Positions 42,144 to 51,266 of a stretch of 64,000 nt of DNA are shown here, one piece after another; the stretch's first letter is position 1; each line of letters starts with the position of its first letter. The notes under the pieces are model-generated. The model saw only the letters and a list, made by a program, of their open reading frames with translations, did no database searches and was not told where the DNA came from. The DNA is taken from positions 1,838,001 to 1,902,000 of the forward strand of contig NZ_CP092827.1 of NCBI RefSeq assembly GCF_022533585.1. Direction: 5' to 3'. Position numbers and translations under genes: made by a program. The DNA is from Pseudomonas sp. LS.1a. Its GTDB lineage: Bacteria > Pseudomonadota > Gammaproteobacteria > Pseudomonadales > Pseudomonadaceae.

Positions 42144-43790
42144 ATGCGCGATTACGCCGAGGCCGCTCGTGCGTTCGACCATGCCCAGGCCGCTGCGGTG
42201 GCATTGCATGGCAACCTCGAAGCCCTCAATGCCTGTGTCGAATGCTGTGACCGCCATGCCGGTGAGGGCAAGCTGGCGCTGATCTACGAAGACCGCGATG
42301 GCAACAGTGCCCGCTACAGCTTCGATCAGCTCAAAAACCAGGCCGCCCGCTTCGCCAACGTGCTCAAGACGCAGGGCGTAGGCCCCGGTGATCGGGTTGC
42401 CGGTCTGATGCCGCGAACCCCCGAGCTGCTTGTTACCATTCTCGCTACCTGGCGCCTCGGCGCGGTGTACCAGCCGCTGTTCACTGCGTTCGGCCCCAAG
42501 GCTATCGAGCACCGGCTTGAGCAATCCCATGCCCGCGTGGTCATCACCGACAGCCACAACCGCGCCAAGCTGGACGATGTGCACGCCTGCCCGACCATCA
42601 TCACTGTCAAGGCCCGCAGCGGCGAGCTGGACTTCCAGCGGTGCCTGGACAGTGCCGCAGACGTATGCGAGCCGGTGATGCGCTCGGGCAACGACCCGTT
42701 CCTGCTGATGTTCACCTCCGGCACCACCGGCCCGGCCAAACCGCTGGAAGTGCCGCTGCGCGCCATCGTCGCGTTCCAGGGCTACATGCGCGATGCCATC
42801 GATCTGCGCCCCGAGGACAACTTCTGGAACCTGGCCGACCCGGGCTGGGCCTATGGCCTGTATTACGCAGTCACTGGGCCGCTGTCGCTGGGCCATGCCA
42901 CCACCTTCTACGATGGCCCGTTCAGTGTTGAAAGCTGCGCGCGGGTGATCGACAAGCTGGGCATCACCAACCTGGCCGGCTCGCCCACCGCGTACCGCCT
43001 GCTGATTGCTGCCGGGGATGGTTTCGCCGCGCCGATCAAGGGCCGCCTGCGAGTGGTGAGCAGTGCTGGCGAACCGCTCAACCCGGAAGTGATCCGCTGG
43101 TTCGCCGACGAACTGGGTGTGACCATCCACGATCACTACGGGCAGACCGAGCTGGGCATGGTGCTGTGCAACCACCATGGCCTGCAGCACCCGGTACATC
43201 TCGGCTCGGCAGGCTTCGCCATCCCTGGTCACCGCATCGTGGTGCTGGATGAGCAGGGCCACGAGCTGCCCGCCGGTCAGCCGGGCATCCTCGCGGTCGA
43301 CCGCGAGCAGTCGCCGCTGTGCTGGTTCGCGGGCTACCACGGCCTGCCGACCAAAGCCTTCGTCGGCAAGTACTACCTCAGCGGCGACACCGTCGAGCTG
43401 AACCAGGACGGCAGCATCAGCTTCGTCGGCCGCAGCGACGATGTGATCACCACTTCCGGCTACCGGGTCGGCCCGTTCGACGTGGAGAGCGCCCTGATCG
43501 AGCACCCGGCGGTGATCGAAGCGGCGGTGATTGGCAAACCGGACCCCGAGCGTACCGAGTTGATCAAGGCCTTCGTGGTATTGGCCAGCGGTTGCCAGGG
43601 CAGCGCCGAGCTTGAAGAGGCTTTGCGCCAGCACGTGCGCCAACGCCTGTACGCCCATGCTTACCCAAGAGAAATCGAATTCGTCAGCGAGCTGCCCAAG
43701 ACCCCGAGCGGCAAGCTGCAACGCTTCATCCTGCGCAATCAGGAAGTCGCCAAACAACAAGCGCAACAGGCCACCCCTGCCAGCGCCTGA
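42144..43790 (+). CDS. acyl-CoA synthetase (AMP-forming)
   Basis: ANL-superfamily ligase, 548 residues, activating a carboxylic acid to its CoA thioester. Motifs: [19 protein letters not shown] (A3, ATP binding), [12 protein letters not shown] (A5), [20 protein letters not shown] (A7) and [12 protein letters not shown] (A8), and the adenylation lysine in [13 protein letters not shown] at 42144 follows AGGAG. First gene of the five-gene beta-oxidation operon; gap to the next gene is 13 bases. Called fadDx-type in KT2440-like strains; the acid it prefers is not visible from sequence, but companions suggest short or branched chains. Confidence 0.88.
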   Translation: MRDYAEAARAFDHAQAAAVALHGNLEALNACVECCDRHAGEGKLALIYEDRDGNSARYSFDQLKNQAARFANVLKTQGVGPGDRVAGLMPRTPELLVTILATWRLGAVYQPLFTAFGPKAIEHRLEQSHARVVITDSHNRAKLDDVHACPTIITVKARSGELDFQRCLDSAADVCEPVMRSGNDPFLLMFTSGTTGPAKPLEVPLRAIVAFQGYMRDAIDLRPEDNFWNLADPGWAYGLYYAVTGPLSLGHATTFYDGPFSVESCARVIDKLGITNLAGSPTAYRLLIAAGDGFAAPIKGRLRVVSSAGEPLNPEVIRWFADELGVTIHDHYGQTELGMVLCNHHGLQHPVHLGSAGFAIPGHRIVVLDEQGHELPAGQPGILAVDREQSPLCWFAGYHGLPTKAFVGKYYLSGDTVELNQDGSISFVGRSDDVITTSGYRVGPFDVESALIEHPAVIEAAVIGKPDPERTELIKAFVVLASGCQGSAELEEALRQHVRQRLYAHAYPREIEFVSELPKTPSGKLQRFILRNQEVAKQQAQQATPASA

Positions 43791-43803
43791 AAGGAAACCG
43801 ATC

Positions 43804-44571
43804 ATGCAAATAGCCAACAAACACTTCATCGTCAGCGGCGCCGCCTCCGGGCTGGGCGCGGCAACCGCGCAGATGCTGGTCGAGGCCGGCGCCAAGGTCA
43901 TGCTGGTCGACCTCAATGCCCAGGCCGTGGAAGCCAAGGCCCGCGAGCTGGGCGACAACGCCCGTTTCGCAGTGGCCGACATCAGCGACGAGCAAGCGGC
44001 GCAGGCGGCGGTCGATGCGGCCGTCAGCGCTTTTGGCAGCATTCATGGGCTGGTCAACTGCGCCGGCATCGTCGGTGCCGAAAAGGTATTGGGCAAACAG
44101 GGCCCGCATGGCCTGGCCAGCTTCGCCAAGGTCATCAACGTCAACCTGATCGGCAGTTTCAACCTGCTGCGCCTGGCCGCTGCGGCCATGGCCGAAGGGG
44201 CTGCCGATGAGGGTGGCGAGCGCGGGGTGATCATCAACACCGCTTCCATCGCCGCCTATGACGGCCAGATCGGGCAGGCCGCCTACGCAGCTTCCAAGGG
44301 TGCCATCGCCAGCCTGACCTTGCCGACCGCGCGTGAACTGGCGCGCTTCGGCATCCGTGTAATGACCATTGCCCCTGGCATCTTCGAAACGCCGATGATG
44401 GCCGGCATGACCGAGGAAGTACGCGCCTCGCTGGCTGCCGGTGTACCGTTCCCGCCGCGCCTGGGTCGCCCGCAGGAATACGCCGCGCTGGCCCGTCACA
44501 TCATCGAGAACAGCATGCTCAACGGTGAGGTGATTCGCCTCGACGGTGCACTGCGCATGGCTGCCAAGTAA
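43804..44571 (+). CDS. fadB2x: 3-hydroxyacyl-CoA dehydrogenase type II (SDR)
   Basis: Short-chain dehydrogenase of 255 residues, HSD10-like. Cofactor site [11 protein letters not shown], then [10 protein letters not shown], catalytic Ser in [11 protein letters not shown], and the YxxxK pair in AAYAASKGA. It oxidises 3-hydroxyacyl-CoA with NAD+; human and bacterial relatives act on 2-methyl-3-hydroxybutyryl-CoA in isoleucine breakdown. ATG at 43804 follows AAAGGAAACC. The gene sits between synthetase and thiolase, so it performs the second oxidation of the cycle. Confidence 0.9.
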   Translation: MQIANKHFIVSGAASGLGAATAQMLVEAGAKVMLVDLNAQAVEAKARELGDNARFAVADISDEQAAQAAVDAAVSAFGSIHGLVNCAGIVGAEKVLGKQGPHGLASFAKVINVNLIGSFNLLRLAAAAMAEGAADEGGERGVIINTASIAAYDGQIGQAAYAASKGAIASLTLPTARELARFGIRVMTIAPGIFETPMMAGMTEEVRASLAAGVPFPPRLGRPQEYAALARHIIENSMLNGEVIRLDGALRMAAK

Positions 44572-44582
44572 GGAGAACGAAC

Positions 44583-45776
44583 ATGACCCTCGCCAATGAC
44601 CCGATCGTTATCGTCAGCGCCGTGCGTACGCCCATGGGTGGCCTGCAGGGCGACCTCAAGAGCCTGACTGCACCGCAACTGGGCAGCGCGGCCATCCGTG
44701 GCGCCGTGGAGCGCGCCGGCATCGATGCCGCCAGTGTCGAACAGGTGCTGTTCGGCTGCGTGCTGCCGGCCGGCCAGGGCCAGGCCCCGGCCCGCCAGGC
44801 CGCGCTGGGCGCCGGGCTGGACAAGCACACCACCTGCACCACCCTGAACAAGATGTGCGGTTCGGGCATGCAGGCGGCGATCATGGCCCATGACCTGCTG
44901 CTGGCCGGCACCGCCGATGTGGTGGTGGCCGGTGGCATGGAAAGCATGACCAACGCGCCGTACCTGCTGGACAAGGCCCGTGGCGGCTACCGCATGGGCC
45001 ACGGCAAGATCATCGACCACATGTTCATGGATGGCCTGGAGGACGCCTACGACAAAGGCCGCCTGATGGGCACCTTTGCCGAAGACTGCGCGCAGGCCAA
45101 CGCCTTCAGCCGCGAAGCCCAGGACCAGTTCGCCATTGCCTCGCTGACCCGTGCCCAGGACGCAATCAAGAGTGGCCGGTTTGCTGCCGAGATCGTGCCG
45201 GTGGAAGTCACCGAGGGTAAGGAAAGGCGCGTCATCAAGGACGATGAACAGCCGCCCAAGGCGCGCCTGGACAAGATCCCGCAGCTCAAGCCGGCCTTCC
45301 GCGAAGGCGGCACGGTAACCGCCGCCAACTCCAGCTCGATTTCCGACGGCGCTGCGGCGCTGGTGCTGATGCGCCGCTCCGAAGCCGACAAGCGCGGCCT
45401 CAAGCCGCTGGCGGTGATCCACGGCCACGCCGCCTTCGCCGACACCCCGGCTCTGTTCCCGACCGCGCCGATCGGTGCCATCGACAAGCTGATGAAACGC
45501 ACCGGCTGGAATCTGGCCGAGGTCGACCTGTTCGAGATCAACGAGGCCTTCGCCGTGGTTACCCTGGCGGCCATGAAGCACCTCGACCTGGCACACGACA
45601 AGGTCAATATCCATGGCGGCGCCTGTGCCCTCGGCCACCCGATCGGCGCTTCCGGTGCGCGCATCCTGGTGACCCTGCTGTCGGCCCTGCGCCAGAACAA
45701 CCTGCGCCGTGGCGTGGCGGCCATCTGCATCGGCGGTGGCGAGGCCACGGCCATGGCTGTCGAATGCCTGTACTGA
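44583..45776 (+). CDS. fadAx: acetyl-CoA C-acyltransferase (thiolase)
   Basis: Thiolase of 397 residues that cleaves 3-oxoacyl-CoA to acetyl-CoA and a shorter acyl-CoA. The nucleophilic cysteine is in LNKMCGSGMQAA (about 90), the catalytic His in GGACALGHPIGASGAR (about 350), and the second cysteine in ICIGGGEATAM (about 385). Family start IVIVSAVRTPMGG. AAGGAGAACGA precedes the ATG at 44583. Third gene of the operon. Confidence 0.92.
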   Translation: MTLANDPIVIVSAVRTPMGGLQGDLKSLTAPQLGSAAIRGAVERAGIDAASVEQVLFGCVLPAGQGQAPARQAALGAGLDKHTTCTTLNKMCGSGMQAAIMAHDLLLAGTADVVVAGGMESMTNAPYLLDKARGGYRMGHGKIIDHMFMDGLEDAYDKGRLMGTFAEDCAQANAFSREAQDQFAIASLTRAQDAIKSGRFAAEIVPVEVTEGKERRVIKDDEQPPKARLDKIPQLKPAFREGGTVTAANSSSISDGAAALVLMRRSEADKRGLKPLAVIHGHAAFADTPALFPTAPIGAIDKLMKRTGWNLAEVDLFEINEAFAVVTLAAMKHLDLAHDKVNIHGGACALGHPIGASGARILVTLLSALRQNNLRRGVAAICIGGGEATAMAVECLY

Positions 45777-45784
45777 GGTGAAGC

Positions 45785-46912
45785 ATGCTGGTAACTGACG
45801 AGCAACAACAGATCGCCGACGCGGTACGCGCCTTTGCCCAGGAGCGCCTGAAGCCGTTTGCCGAGCAATGGGACAAGGAACACCGCTTCCCCAAGGAGGC
45901 CATCGATGAGATGGCCGAGCTGGGCCTGTTCGGCATGCTGGTGCCGGAGCAGTGGGGCGGCAGCGACACCGGTTACGTGGCCTATGCCATGGCTCTGGAA
46001 GAAATCGCCGCCGGTGATGGCGCCTGCTCGACCATCATGAGCGTGCACAACTCGGTGGGCTGTGTGCCGATCCTGCGTTTTGGCAGCGAGCAGCAGAAAG
46101 AGCAGTTCCTTACCCCGCTGGCCAGCGGTGCGATGCTCGGTGCCTTTGCCCTGACCGAACCGCAGGCCGGCTCCGACGCCAGCAGCCTGAAGACCCGTGC
46201 TCGTCTGGATGGCGACCACTACGTGCTCAACGGCAGCAAGCAGTTCATCACCTCCGGGCAGAACGCCGGGGTGGTGATCGTGTTCGCCGTGACCGACCCG
46301 GACGCTGGCAAGCGCGGTATCAGCGCCTTCATCGTGCCTACCGATTCGCCCGGCTATCAAGTGGCGCGGGTCGAGGACAAGCTCGGCCAGCACGCCTCCG
46401 ACACCTGCCAGATCGTCTTCGACAATGTGCGTGTGCCGGTGGCCAACCGCCTGGGCGCCGAAGGCGAGGGCTACAAGATCGCCCTGGCCAACCTCGAAGG
46501 CGGCCGCATCGGCATCGCCTCGCAGGCGGTGGGCATGGCCCGTGCTGCGTTCGAAGTGGCGCGCGACTATGCCAACGAGCGGCAGAGCTTCGGCAAGGCG
46601 CTGATCGAGCACCAGGCGGTGGCTTTCCGCCTGGCCGACATGGCGACGAAAATTGCCGTGGCTCGGCAGATGGTGCTGCATGCTGCCGCACTGCGTGATG
46701 CCGGGCGCCCGGCATTGGTGGAGGCCTCGATGGCCAAGCTGTTTGCCTCGGAAATGGCCGAAAAGGTCTGTTCGGATGCCTTGCAGACCCTGGGCGGTTA
46801 TGGCTATCTGAGTGACTTCCCGCTGGAGCGGATCTACCGCGACGTTCGGGTTTGCCAGATCTACGAAGGCACCAGCGACATTCAGCGCATGGTCATTGCG
46901 CGCAATCTTTGA
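45785..46912 (+). CDS. acyl-CoA dehydrogenase
   Basis: FAD enzyme of 375 residues, usual for short-chain acyl-CoA dehydrogenases. FAD segments: [16 protein letters not shown] and [13 protein letters not shown]; the catalytic base is Glu in [12 protein letters not shown] close to the C-terminus. It introduces the 2,3 double bond and passes electrons to ETF. ATG at 45785 is nine bases after the thiolase stop. Its size and the position of the glutamate fit short- or branched-chain, not long-chain, enzymes. Confidence 0.9.
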   Translation: MLVTDEQQQIADAVRAFAQERLKPFAEQWDKEHRFPKEAIDEMAELGLFGMLVPEQWGGSDTGYVAYAMALEEIAAGDGACSTIMSVHNSVGCVPILRFGSEQQKEQFLTPLASGAMLGAFALTEPQAGSDASSLKTRARLDGDHYVLNGSKQFITSGQNAGVVIVFAVTDPDAGKRGISAFIVPTDSPGYQVARVEDKLGQHASDTCQIVFDNVRVPVANRLGAEGEGYKIALANLEGGRIGIASQAVGMARAAFEVARDYANERQSFGKALIEHQAVAFRLADMATKIAVARQMVLHAAALRDAGRPALVEASMAKLFASEMAEKVCSDALQTLGGYGYLSDFPLERIYRDVRVCQIYEGTSDIQRMVIARNL

Positions 46913-46925
46913 AGGAGCAGTCTGC

Positions 46926-47699
46926 ATGGCATTCGAAACCATCCTGTTGGACATCCACGGCAAGGTCGGCCTGATCACCCTCAACCGCCCGCAGGCGCTG
47001 AACGCGCTGAACGCGCAGATCGTCGGCGAGATCAACCAGGCCCTGGACCAGCTCGAGCGTGACCCGAACATCGGCTGCGTGGTGCTGACCGGCTCCGCCA
47101 AGGCTTTTGCCGCTGGCGCCGACATCAAGGAAATGGCCGAGCTGCAATACCCGCAAATCTACGTTGACGACCTGTTCAGCGATTCCGACCGTATTGCCAA
47201 CCGGCGCAAGCCGATCATTGCTGCAGTGTCCGGTTTTGCCCTGGGCGGCGGCTGCGAGCTGGCGATGATGTGTGACTTCATCCTGGCGGCGGACAATGCC
47301 AGGTTCGGCCAGCCGGAAATCAACCTTGGCGTGCTGCCGGGCATGGGCGGCACCCAGCGCCTGACCCGCGCGGTGGGCAAGGCCAAGGCCATGGAACTGT
47401 GCCTGACCGGTCGCCTGATGGGCGCTGAGGAAGCCGAGCGTGCTGGCCTGGTGGCGCGTATCGTGCCGCAGGCGGAGCTGGTGGAAGAGGCGCTGAAGGT
47501 GGCGGCGACCATTGCCAGCAAGTCGATTCCGGTGAGCATGATGGTGAAAGAGAGCGTCAATCGTGCGTTCGAAGTCACCCTTAGCGAGGGTGTGCGCTTT
47601 GAGCGACGGGTGTTCCATGCGGCGTTTGCCACTGAAGACCAGAAAGAAGGTATGGCTGCGTTCATTGCCAAGCGTGAGGCGCAGTTCAAGGATCGTTGA
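46926..47699 (+). CDS. enoyl-CoA hydratase
   Basis: Crotonase-fold hydratase, 257 residues. Oxyanion-hole segment [14 protein letters not shown], first catalytic Glu in [11 protein letters not shown], second in [19 protein letters not shown]. It hydrates 2-enoyl-CoA to 3-hydroxyacyl-CoA. AAGGAG lies just before the ATG at 46926, 13 bases after the dehydrogenase stop. Last gene of the operon (fadB1x in some KT2440 literature); with it the operon encodes a full beta-oxidation cycle. Confidence 0.91.
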   Translation: MAFETILLDIHGKVGLITLNRPQALNALNAQIVGEINQALDQLERDPNIGCVVLTGSAKAFAAGADIKEMAELQYPQIYVDDLFSDSDRIANRRKPIIAAVSGFALGGGCELAMMCDFILAADNARFGQPEINLGVLPGMGGTQRLTRAVGKAKAMELCLTGRLMGAEEAERAGLVARIVPQAELVEEALKVAATIASKSIPVSMMVKESVNRAFEVTLSEGVRFERRVFHAAFATEDQKEGMAAFIAKREAQFKDR

Positions 47700-47744
47700 T
47701 TCTGGTTGGGGTTTTGCGCTGGGCCTCTGGGTGCATGCCTTGAG

Positions 47745-47990
47745 AGGTCCGGCGCCTGTGAGATCGAGCGCCGCCCGCGCGGCGCATCGCGAGCGAAGCT
47801 CGCTCCTACATTTGTTTTGGGCCAGTAACGCCTGCGCCAACGCGCGCGACCGCCTTGTTTGTTCCTCACGATATCGAGGTGGACACCAAAGGGCCGCGCG
47901 CCTCTGCCTCAGGATCGACTGGCCCGAAACAGATGTAGGAGCGAGCTTCGCTCGCGATGCGCCGCGCGGGCGGCGCTCGATCTTCCAGAC
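47745..47990. repeat. inverted-repeat element, copy 2
   Basis: Arms at about 47750-47830 and 47918-47983 are near-exact reverse complements over at least 65 bases (from GATCGAGCGCCGCCCGC to TTTCGGGCCAGT). The inner segment GCGCGCGACCGCCTTGTTTG and GATATCGAG match the centre of copy 1 at 20215. The outermost 15-20 bases differ from copy 1. It lies 45 bases after the enoyl-CoA hydratase stop. Confidence 0.78.
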
Positions 47991-48264
47991 GCTGCAAATG
48001 CTGTGGCGAGTACCTAGCGGCCCTGGCCCAATTCCCCGCCATGCTCCACGGCCCCTACCAAGCATCTTCTTTGCACCGACCAGCGGATTCCGAGCAATAG
48101 AAGCAAATTCACACCCATTTGCAGTTGCTCCACGCGACGCAGCGCCTTAGACTGCCGCCCCCTGTAAAAGAGTGCCGGTTGGCGCTTGAAGAATTCCGCT
48201 GCCGATGCCAAGGCGTCGGCGGCACCCGAATCGCCCAAATGCACATTTTTTCATAGAGAATTCG
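47991..48264. other. intergenic region before the DksA-like gene
   Basis: No coding frame or clear promoter recognised. Contains a dyad, GCCGATGCCAAGGCGTCGGC, near 48201 and an AT-rich stretch (CACATTTTTTCATAGAGAATTC) just before the DksA-like ATG. Confidence 0.4.
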
Positions 48265-48669
48265 ATGACCAAGGAACAGTTGCTGGCCATGTCGGCCGAT
48301 GACTACATGAACGCTGACCAGCTGGCTTTCTTCGCTGGCCTGCTGCAGGCGATGAAAGTCGAAACCCATGAACGCATCGAGCTGAGCCGTGCCACCATCG
48401 AAGGCCTGGACACCCCGTCGGACCCTGCCGACGTGGCTTCGGTCGAAGAAGAGCGTAGCTGGCTGGTGAATGCCATCGACCGCGACCAGCGCCTGCTGCC
48501 GCAGTTGGAAATGGCCCTGGACCGTATTGCCGACGAAAGCTTCGGCTGGTGCGATGACAGCGGTGAGCCGATCGGCCTGAAGCGTCTGCTGATCAGCCCG
48601 ACCACCAAGTACTGCATCGAAGCCCAGGAGCGCCACGAGCAGCTCGACCGCCACCAGCGCCAGGTGTAA
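48265..48669 (+). CDS. DksA/TraR family protein with incomplete zinc motif
   Basis: Protein of 134 residues: N-terminal coiled-coil region (about 20-90, EETHERIELSRATIEG-like) and a C-terminal globule. The zinc finger of DksA needs CxxC twice; here it is WCDDSGEPIG and KYCIEAQE, so only the first cysteine of each pair remains (CxxS and CxxA). This is like the zinc-independent DksA2 of P. aeruginosa and suggests function under zinc shortage or oxidation. It likely binds RNA polymerase through the secondary channel with ppGpp. Followed by a good terminator. Confidence 0.87.
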   Translation: MTKEQLLAMSADDYMNADQLAFFAGLLQAMKVETHERIELSRATIEGLDTPSDPADVASVEEERSWLVNAIDRDQRLLPQLEMALDRIADESFGWCDDSGEPIGLKRLLISPTTKYCIEAQERHEQLDRHQRQV

Positions 48670-48686
48670 CCCCGCGCGGTGCGCCA

Positions 48687-48716
48687 AGCCCCACGGAGCG
48701 ATCCCTGGGGCTTTTT
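48687..48716 (+). terminator. intrinsic terminator after the DksA-like gene
   Basis: AGCCCCA and TGGGGCT form a seven-base stem with a 12-base loop, followed by five T. It begins 18 bases after the stop codon. Confidence 0.85.
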
Positions 48717-48847
48717 GCGTTTCTTGCCGGCGGCGGTTTTGTTGCCCCGCAGGTAACACTGCTGTACCGGGATGCGCTGTTTCCACGCCGCGAGCAGGCG
48801 TATCATGGCTTTATCGTTAGGGTGCTAATTAAATTCCGGAGGGAATG

Positions 48848-49042
48848 ATGAATAGCCGCGTCGATGTAGCCGTGATGATTGGTTCGGGTGTGCCGGCCAC
48901 ACTGCGGGCGCTGGGTAAACGTATCTGCTGGGTGGTGCTGGTCAATGGCGAGCGCCGTGGTACCGCATTCGCCACGCGCGAAGAGGCGCTGGAGTGCCAG
49001 GCGGCCTGGCAGCAGCAGTTGAAGAAGGGCCTGGCCGCCTGA
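48848..49042 (+). CDS. small hypothetical protein
   Basis: Protein of 64 residues (MNSRVDVAVMIGSGVPATLR, basic C-terminal helix with ALECQAAWQQQLKKGLAA). GGAGG lies six bases before the ATG at 48848; ATG 48845 is the alternative. Looks like a compact alpha/beta protein with a strand pair CWVVLVNGERRGTAF. Function unknown; no neighbours in operon. Confidence 0.65.
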   Translation: MNSRVDVAVMIGSGVPATLRALGKRICWVVLVNGERRGTAFATREEALECQAAWQQQLKKGLAA

Positions 49043-49448
49043 GCGCATTGAGTGCTTCCGGCGAGCGAGCGGAGTGTCGTTCAGGGCGATCTCCTGCAAG
49101 AAATGCACTTTGCCTCTCGACGGATTTCGGTGTTTTCGTGCATATTCTTCCCCCAGTAATGCGCTGATGAATTGCAGGGCCGGTTGTCACGTGCGCTCTG
49201 GCATTGCCTGCCGCATCTTTCCTGGCGGTTTTGCTGTCAGGCATTACGCTTCCCGAATCGGGAATATGCCGAAAGCCTGTATGTGGCCATATCTGGCAAG
49301 CCAGAGTAAAGAATCCTGCGCGCTGCATCGCCAGCGGGCACAGACATTTCGCATATCGTTTTATTACTCTTTTCGCCTATCGATAGAAATGACCGTGTCT
49401 CACCGAACTTGGGTGAGGGCGGGTTGTAACCGGTTGAGGATTACTTCA
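49043..49448. other. non-coding stretch
   Basis: About 400 bases without a supported gene and less GC-rich than its surroundings. Contains a palindrome TTCCCGAATCGGGAA (49250-49264) and an AT-rich block (49345-49390) just upstream of an alternative ATG at 49389. It may hold the promoter of the following gene. Confidence 0.45.
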
Positions 49449-49919
49449 TTGGCAGTCAGCACTCTTGATACCCATGCGTTGTTCGCCCTGGGCGACTTGC
49501 GCGGTAAATTGGCCCAGCTGTTTCAGGGTCGCTTTGTCTATGTCACCGAACAGAATCCCGAAGGCCTGTACATGGCCGAAATCGATACCGAAAGTGCATT
49601 GGTGGTCGATGACAAGCAGCGTTTGGAGCTGAAGGTCGGCGACCACTTTCGCGCCGCCGTACTGCCCAGCCGCGAAGGCGGCAAACTGGAAATGCGCTTT
49701 CGCGATATCAAGCTGAATGTATATGGTGTGGGCGACTACGCCTTCGTGTCGGTACCTGAAGGCGAGGGCATCGTGTTCCGTGAAGGCCACGGTGTGATGC
49801 TGGTGTTCGCCGCGCAGCAACAAGTGCAGGAAGGCCTTGGCAAGTTGCTCAAGGCGGTGACCGGCAAGGTTGCCAAATGGCGCAAAGGTGAGCTGACCAC
49901 CTTCAAGGCCAGTGAATGA
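49449..49919 (+). CDS. hypothetical protein
   Basis: Protein of 156 residues if it starts at TTG 49449 (GAGGA eight bases upstream); an ATG at 49389 would add 20 residues without a ribosome site. Mostly beta-strand-like sequence (RFVYVTEQNPEGLYMAEIDT, AFVSVPEGEGIVF) with an amphipathic helix near the end (VQEGLGKLLKAVTGKVAKW). No signal peptide or known motif. Its stop overlaps the next gene's ATG (ATGA), so the two are co-translated. Confidence 0.7.
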   Translation: MAVSTLDTHALFALGDLRGKLAQLFQGRFVYVTEQNPEGLYMAEIDTESALVVDDKQRLELKVGDHFRAAVLPSREGGKLEMRFRDIKLNVYGVGDYAFVSVPEGEGIVFREGHGVMLVFAAQQQVQEGLGKLLKAVTGKVAKWRKGELTTFKASE

Positions 49920-50128
49920 CCCACAGTGACGACGCGCCTGCAACGCGTGCCGAGTTCCATCGGCAGCACCAGGCAGATGCCGTGGCCGAGGCCGAGCGTT
50001 TGCTGGCCAGGCGCGAAGAACTGCAAGGCGCCTGGTTGAACTGGGTGGCAGGCGAATTGTACCGCCTCGGCCCGCCGCCTTATGCGGCCATGGTCCGGCG
50101 CGAGTTGCAGCGCCTTGCCCAAGGCTGA
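49916..50128 (+). CDS. conserved small protein, paralogue of the 8838 gene
   Basis: Protein of 70 residues with charged N-terminal helix and the C-terminal pattern AWLNWVAGELYRLGPPPYAA followed by MVRRELQRL. The 8838-9101 protein has the same spacing of W, WV, EL, PP-x-YA and MVR-x-E. ATG overlaps the stop of the preceding gene by four bases. Function unknown; convergent with the Mrp operon end. Confidence 0.75.
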   Translation: MTHSDDAPATRAEFHRQHQADAVAEAERLLARREELQGAWLNWVAGELYRLGPPPYAAMVRRELQRLAQG

Positions 50129-50140
50129 GGCGGCGACTCT

Positions 50141-50506
50141 TCAGTTACCGCGATCGCGGCCGCTGCTGACTTCTTCAGGGACCGGCTCGTTTGCCATGCG
50201 CTTGCGGAACAGCGCCGCCCGCGCCAGCAACAGCGTGGTTACCGGTACGGTGATCGACAGCAGGATCGGAATCAGCCAGGCGTGCAGCACCGGTGCTTCC
50301 TTGAGCCAGGAAAAGTAGATGATCGAGGCCAGTGCCACGCACCAGGCACCAATGGTCGAGGCCAGTGCCGGCGGGTGCATGCGCTGGAAGTAGTCCTTCA
50401 GGCGCAACAGGCCAACGGCACCGATCAGGGCGAACAGGCTGCCGGTCAGCAGCAGCGTGGCGGTAACCAGCTCTAGCCAGAAGGGGAGTTGCAGGGTTTC
50501 AGTCAT
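50141..50506 (-). CDS. mrpG: cation/H+ antiporter subunit G
   Basis: Small Mrp/Mnh/Sha subunit, 121 residues, three hydrophobic segments (LELVTATLLLTGSLFALIGAVGLLRL, STIGAWCVALASIIYFSWL, PILLSITVPVTTLLLARAAL). The motif GLLRLKDYFQRMHPPALAST is the MnhG/PhaG signature. Last gene of the mrpABCDEFG set (A and B fused). Start codon overlaps the mrpF stop. Confidence 0.9.
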   Translation of the reverse strand: MTETLQLPFWLELVTATLLLTGSLFALIGAVGLLRLKDYFQRMHPPALASTIGAWCVALASIIYFSWLKEAPVLHAWLIPILLSITVPVTTLLLARAALFRKRMANEPVPEEVSSGRDRGN

Positions 50507-50781
50507 TCGATCACCTCACCGCGCAGCAGGAACTTGGCCAGGGCAAACGAGCCAACGAAACCGAACAGCGCAATCAGCAGGGCACCTTCGAAGTAGGTGT
50601 CACTGGCATAACGGATTCCCAGCACCAGCATGGTCAGCATGGCCAGGATGTACAGGTAGTCCAGTGCCAGCACCCGGTCCTGGGCGGACGGGCCGCGAAA
50701 CAGCCGGATCAGCGCCAGGGCCATGGCCAGGGCGAAGATGAACAGGCTGGCGAGGACAGCATTGGCGAGCAGGCCTGTCAT
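50503..50781 (-). CDS. mrpF: cation/H+ antiporter subunit F
   Basis: MrpF of 92 residues with three membrane helices (VLASLFIFALAMALALIRLF, RVLALDYLYILAMLTMLVLG, ALLIALFGFVGSFALAKFLL). The GPSAQDRVLALD segment is typical of MnhF/PhaF. Coupled to mrpE by a four-base overlap and to mrpG at its end. Confidence 0.9.
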   Translation of the reverse strand: MTGLLANAVLASLFIFALAMALALIRLFRGPSAQDRVLALDYLYILAMLTMLVLGIRYASDTYFEGALLIALFGFVGSFALAKFLLRGEVIE

Positions 50782-51266
50782 TGGAAAATCTCCATCAGCG
50801 GGCGTTCGTAGGTGTCCTTGAAGTGCTGGATGAAAGCCGCCTCATCGCCCAGGTCGAACACATGCAGCAGCAATACGCTGCGGTCCAGCGCCAGTTCGGA
50901 CCAGACCGTGCCGGGCACCACCGTGGTAATCATCGACAGCGCCGCCAGGCCATGCGGGTCGCGCAGGGCCAGCGGGATGTGCACGAACGCCGAGCGTGGC
51001 GGCTGCTTGCCGGCACGCAGCACGCCACGGGCAACCAGCAGGTTGGACATGATCACATCGATGCCGACCCGGCCAATCAGCCGGGCGATGGCCAGCGGCC
51101 GTCGCACATGGGCATGCTGCGGGCGCAGCGGCGCCATCAGCAGCGGCGCCAGCACGCCGAGCGCGGTAGCCAGCAGCAGGTTGCCGGGGCTGACCGAAAG
51201 GTTCAGCAACAGCCACAGGCCGAACAGTGAAACCGATAACAGCGGTGCGGGGAACAGTCGATTCAT
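50778..51266 (-). CDS. mrpE: cation/H+ antiporter subunit E
   Basis: MrpE, 162 residues. ATG at 51266 overlaps the mrpD stop and gives MNRLFPAPLLSVSLFGLWLL; longer readings fall inside mrpD. Two to three hydrophobic helices at the start, then the conserved DVIMSNLLVARGVL and SMITTVVPGTVWSEL segments that mark MnhE. Confidence 0.9.
   Translation of the reverse strand: MNRLFPAPLLSVSLFGLWLLLNLSVSPGNLLLATALGVLAPLLMAPLRPQHAHVRRPLAIARLIGRVGIDVIMSNLLVARGVLRAGKQPPRSAFVHIPLALRDPHGLAALSMITTVVPGTVWSELALDRSVLLLHVFDLGDEAAFIQHFKDTYERPLMEIFQ

Noticed and set aside
42111..44042. 643-codon open frame antisense to the acyl-CoA synthetase
   Set aside because: Shadow of a strongly GC3-biased gene; the sense frame has all ANL motifs.
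45047..47128. 693-codon open frame antisense to the thiolase and dehydrogenase genes
   Set aside because: Spans two real genes and their gap, with no motif or start signal.
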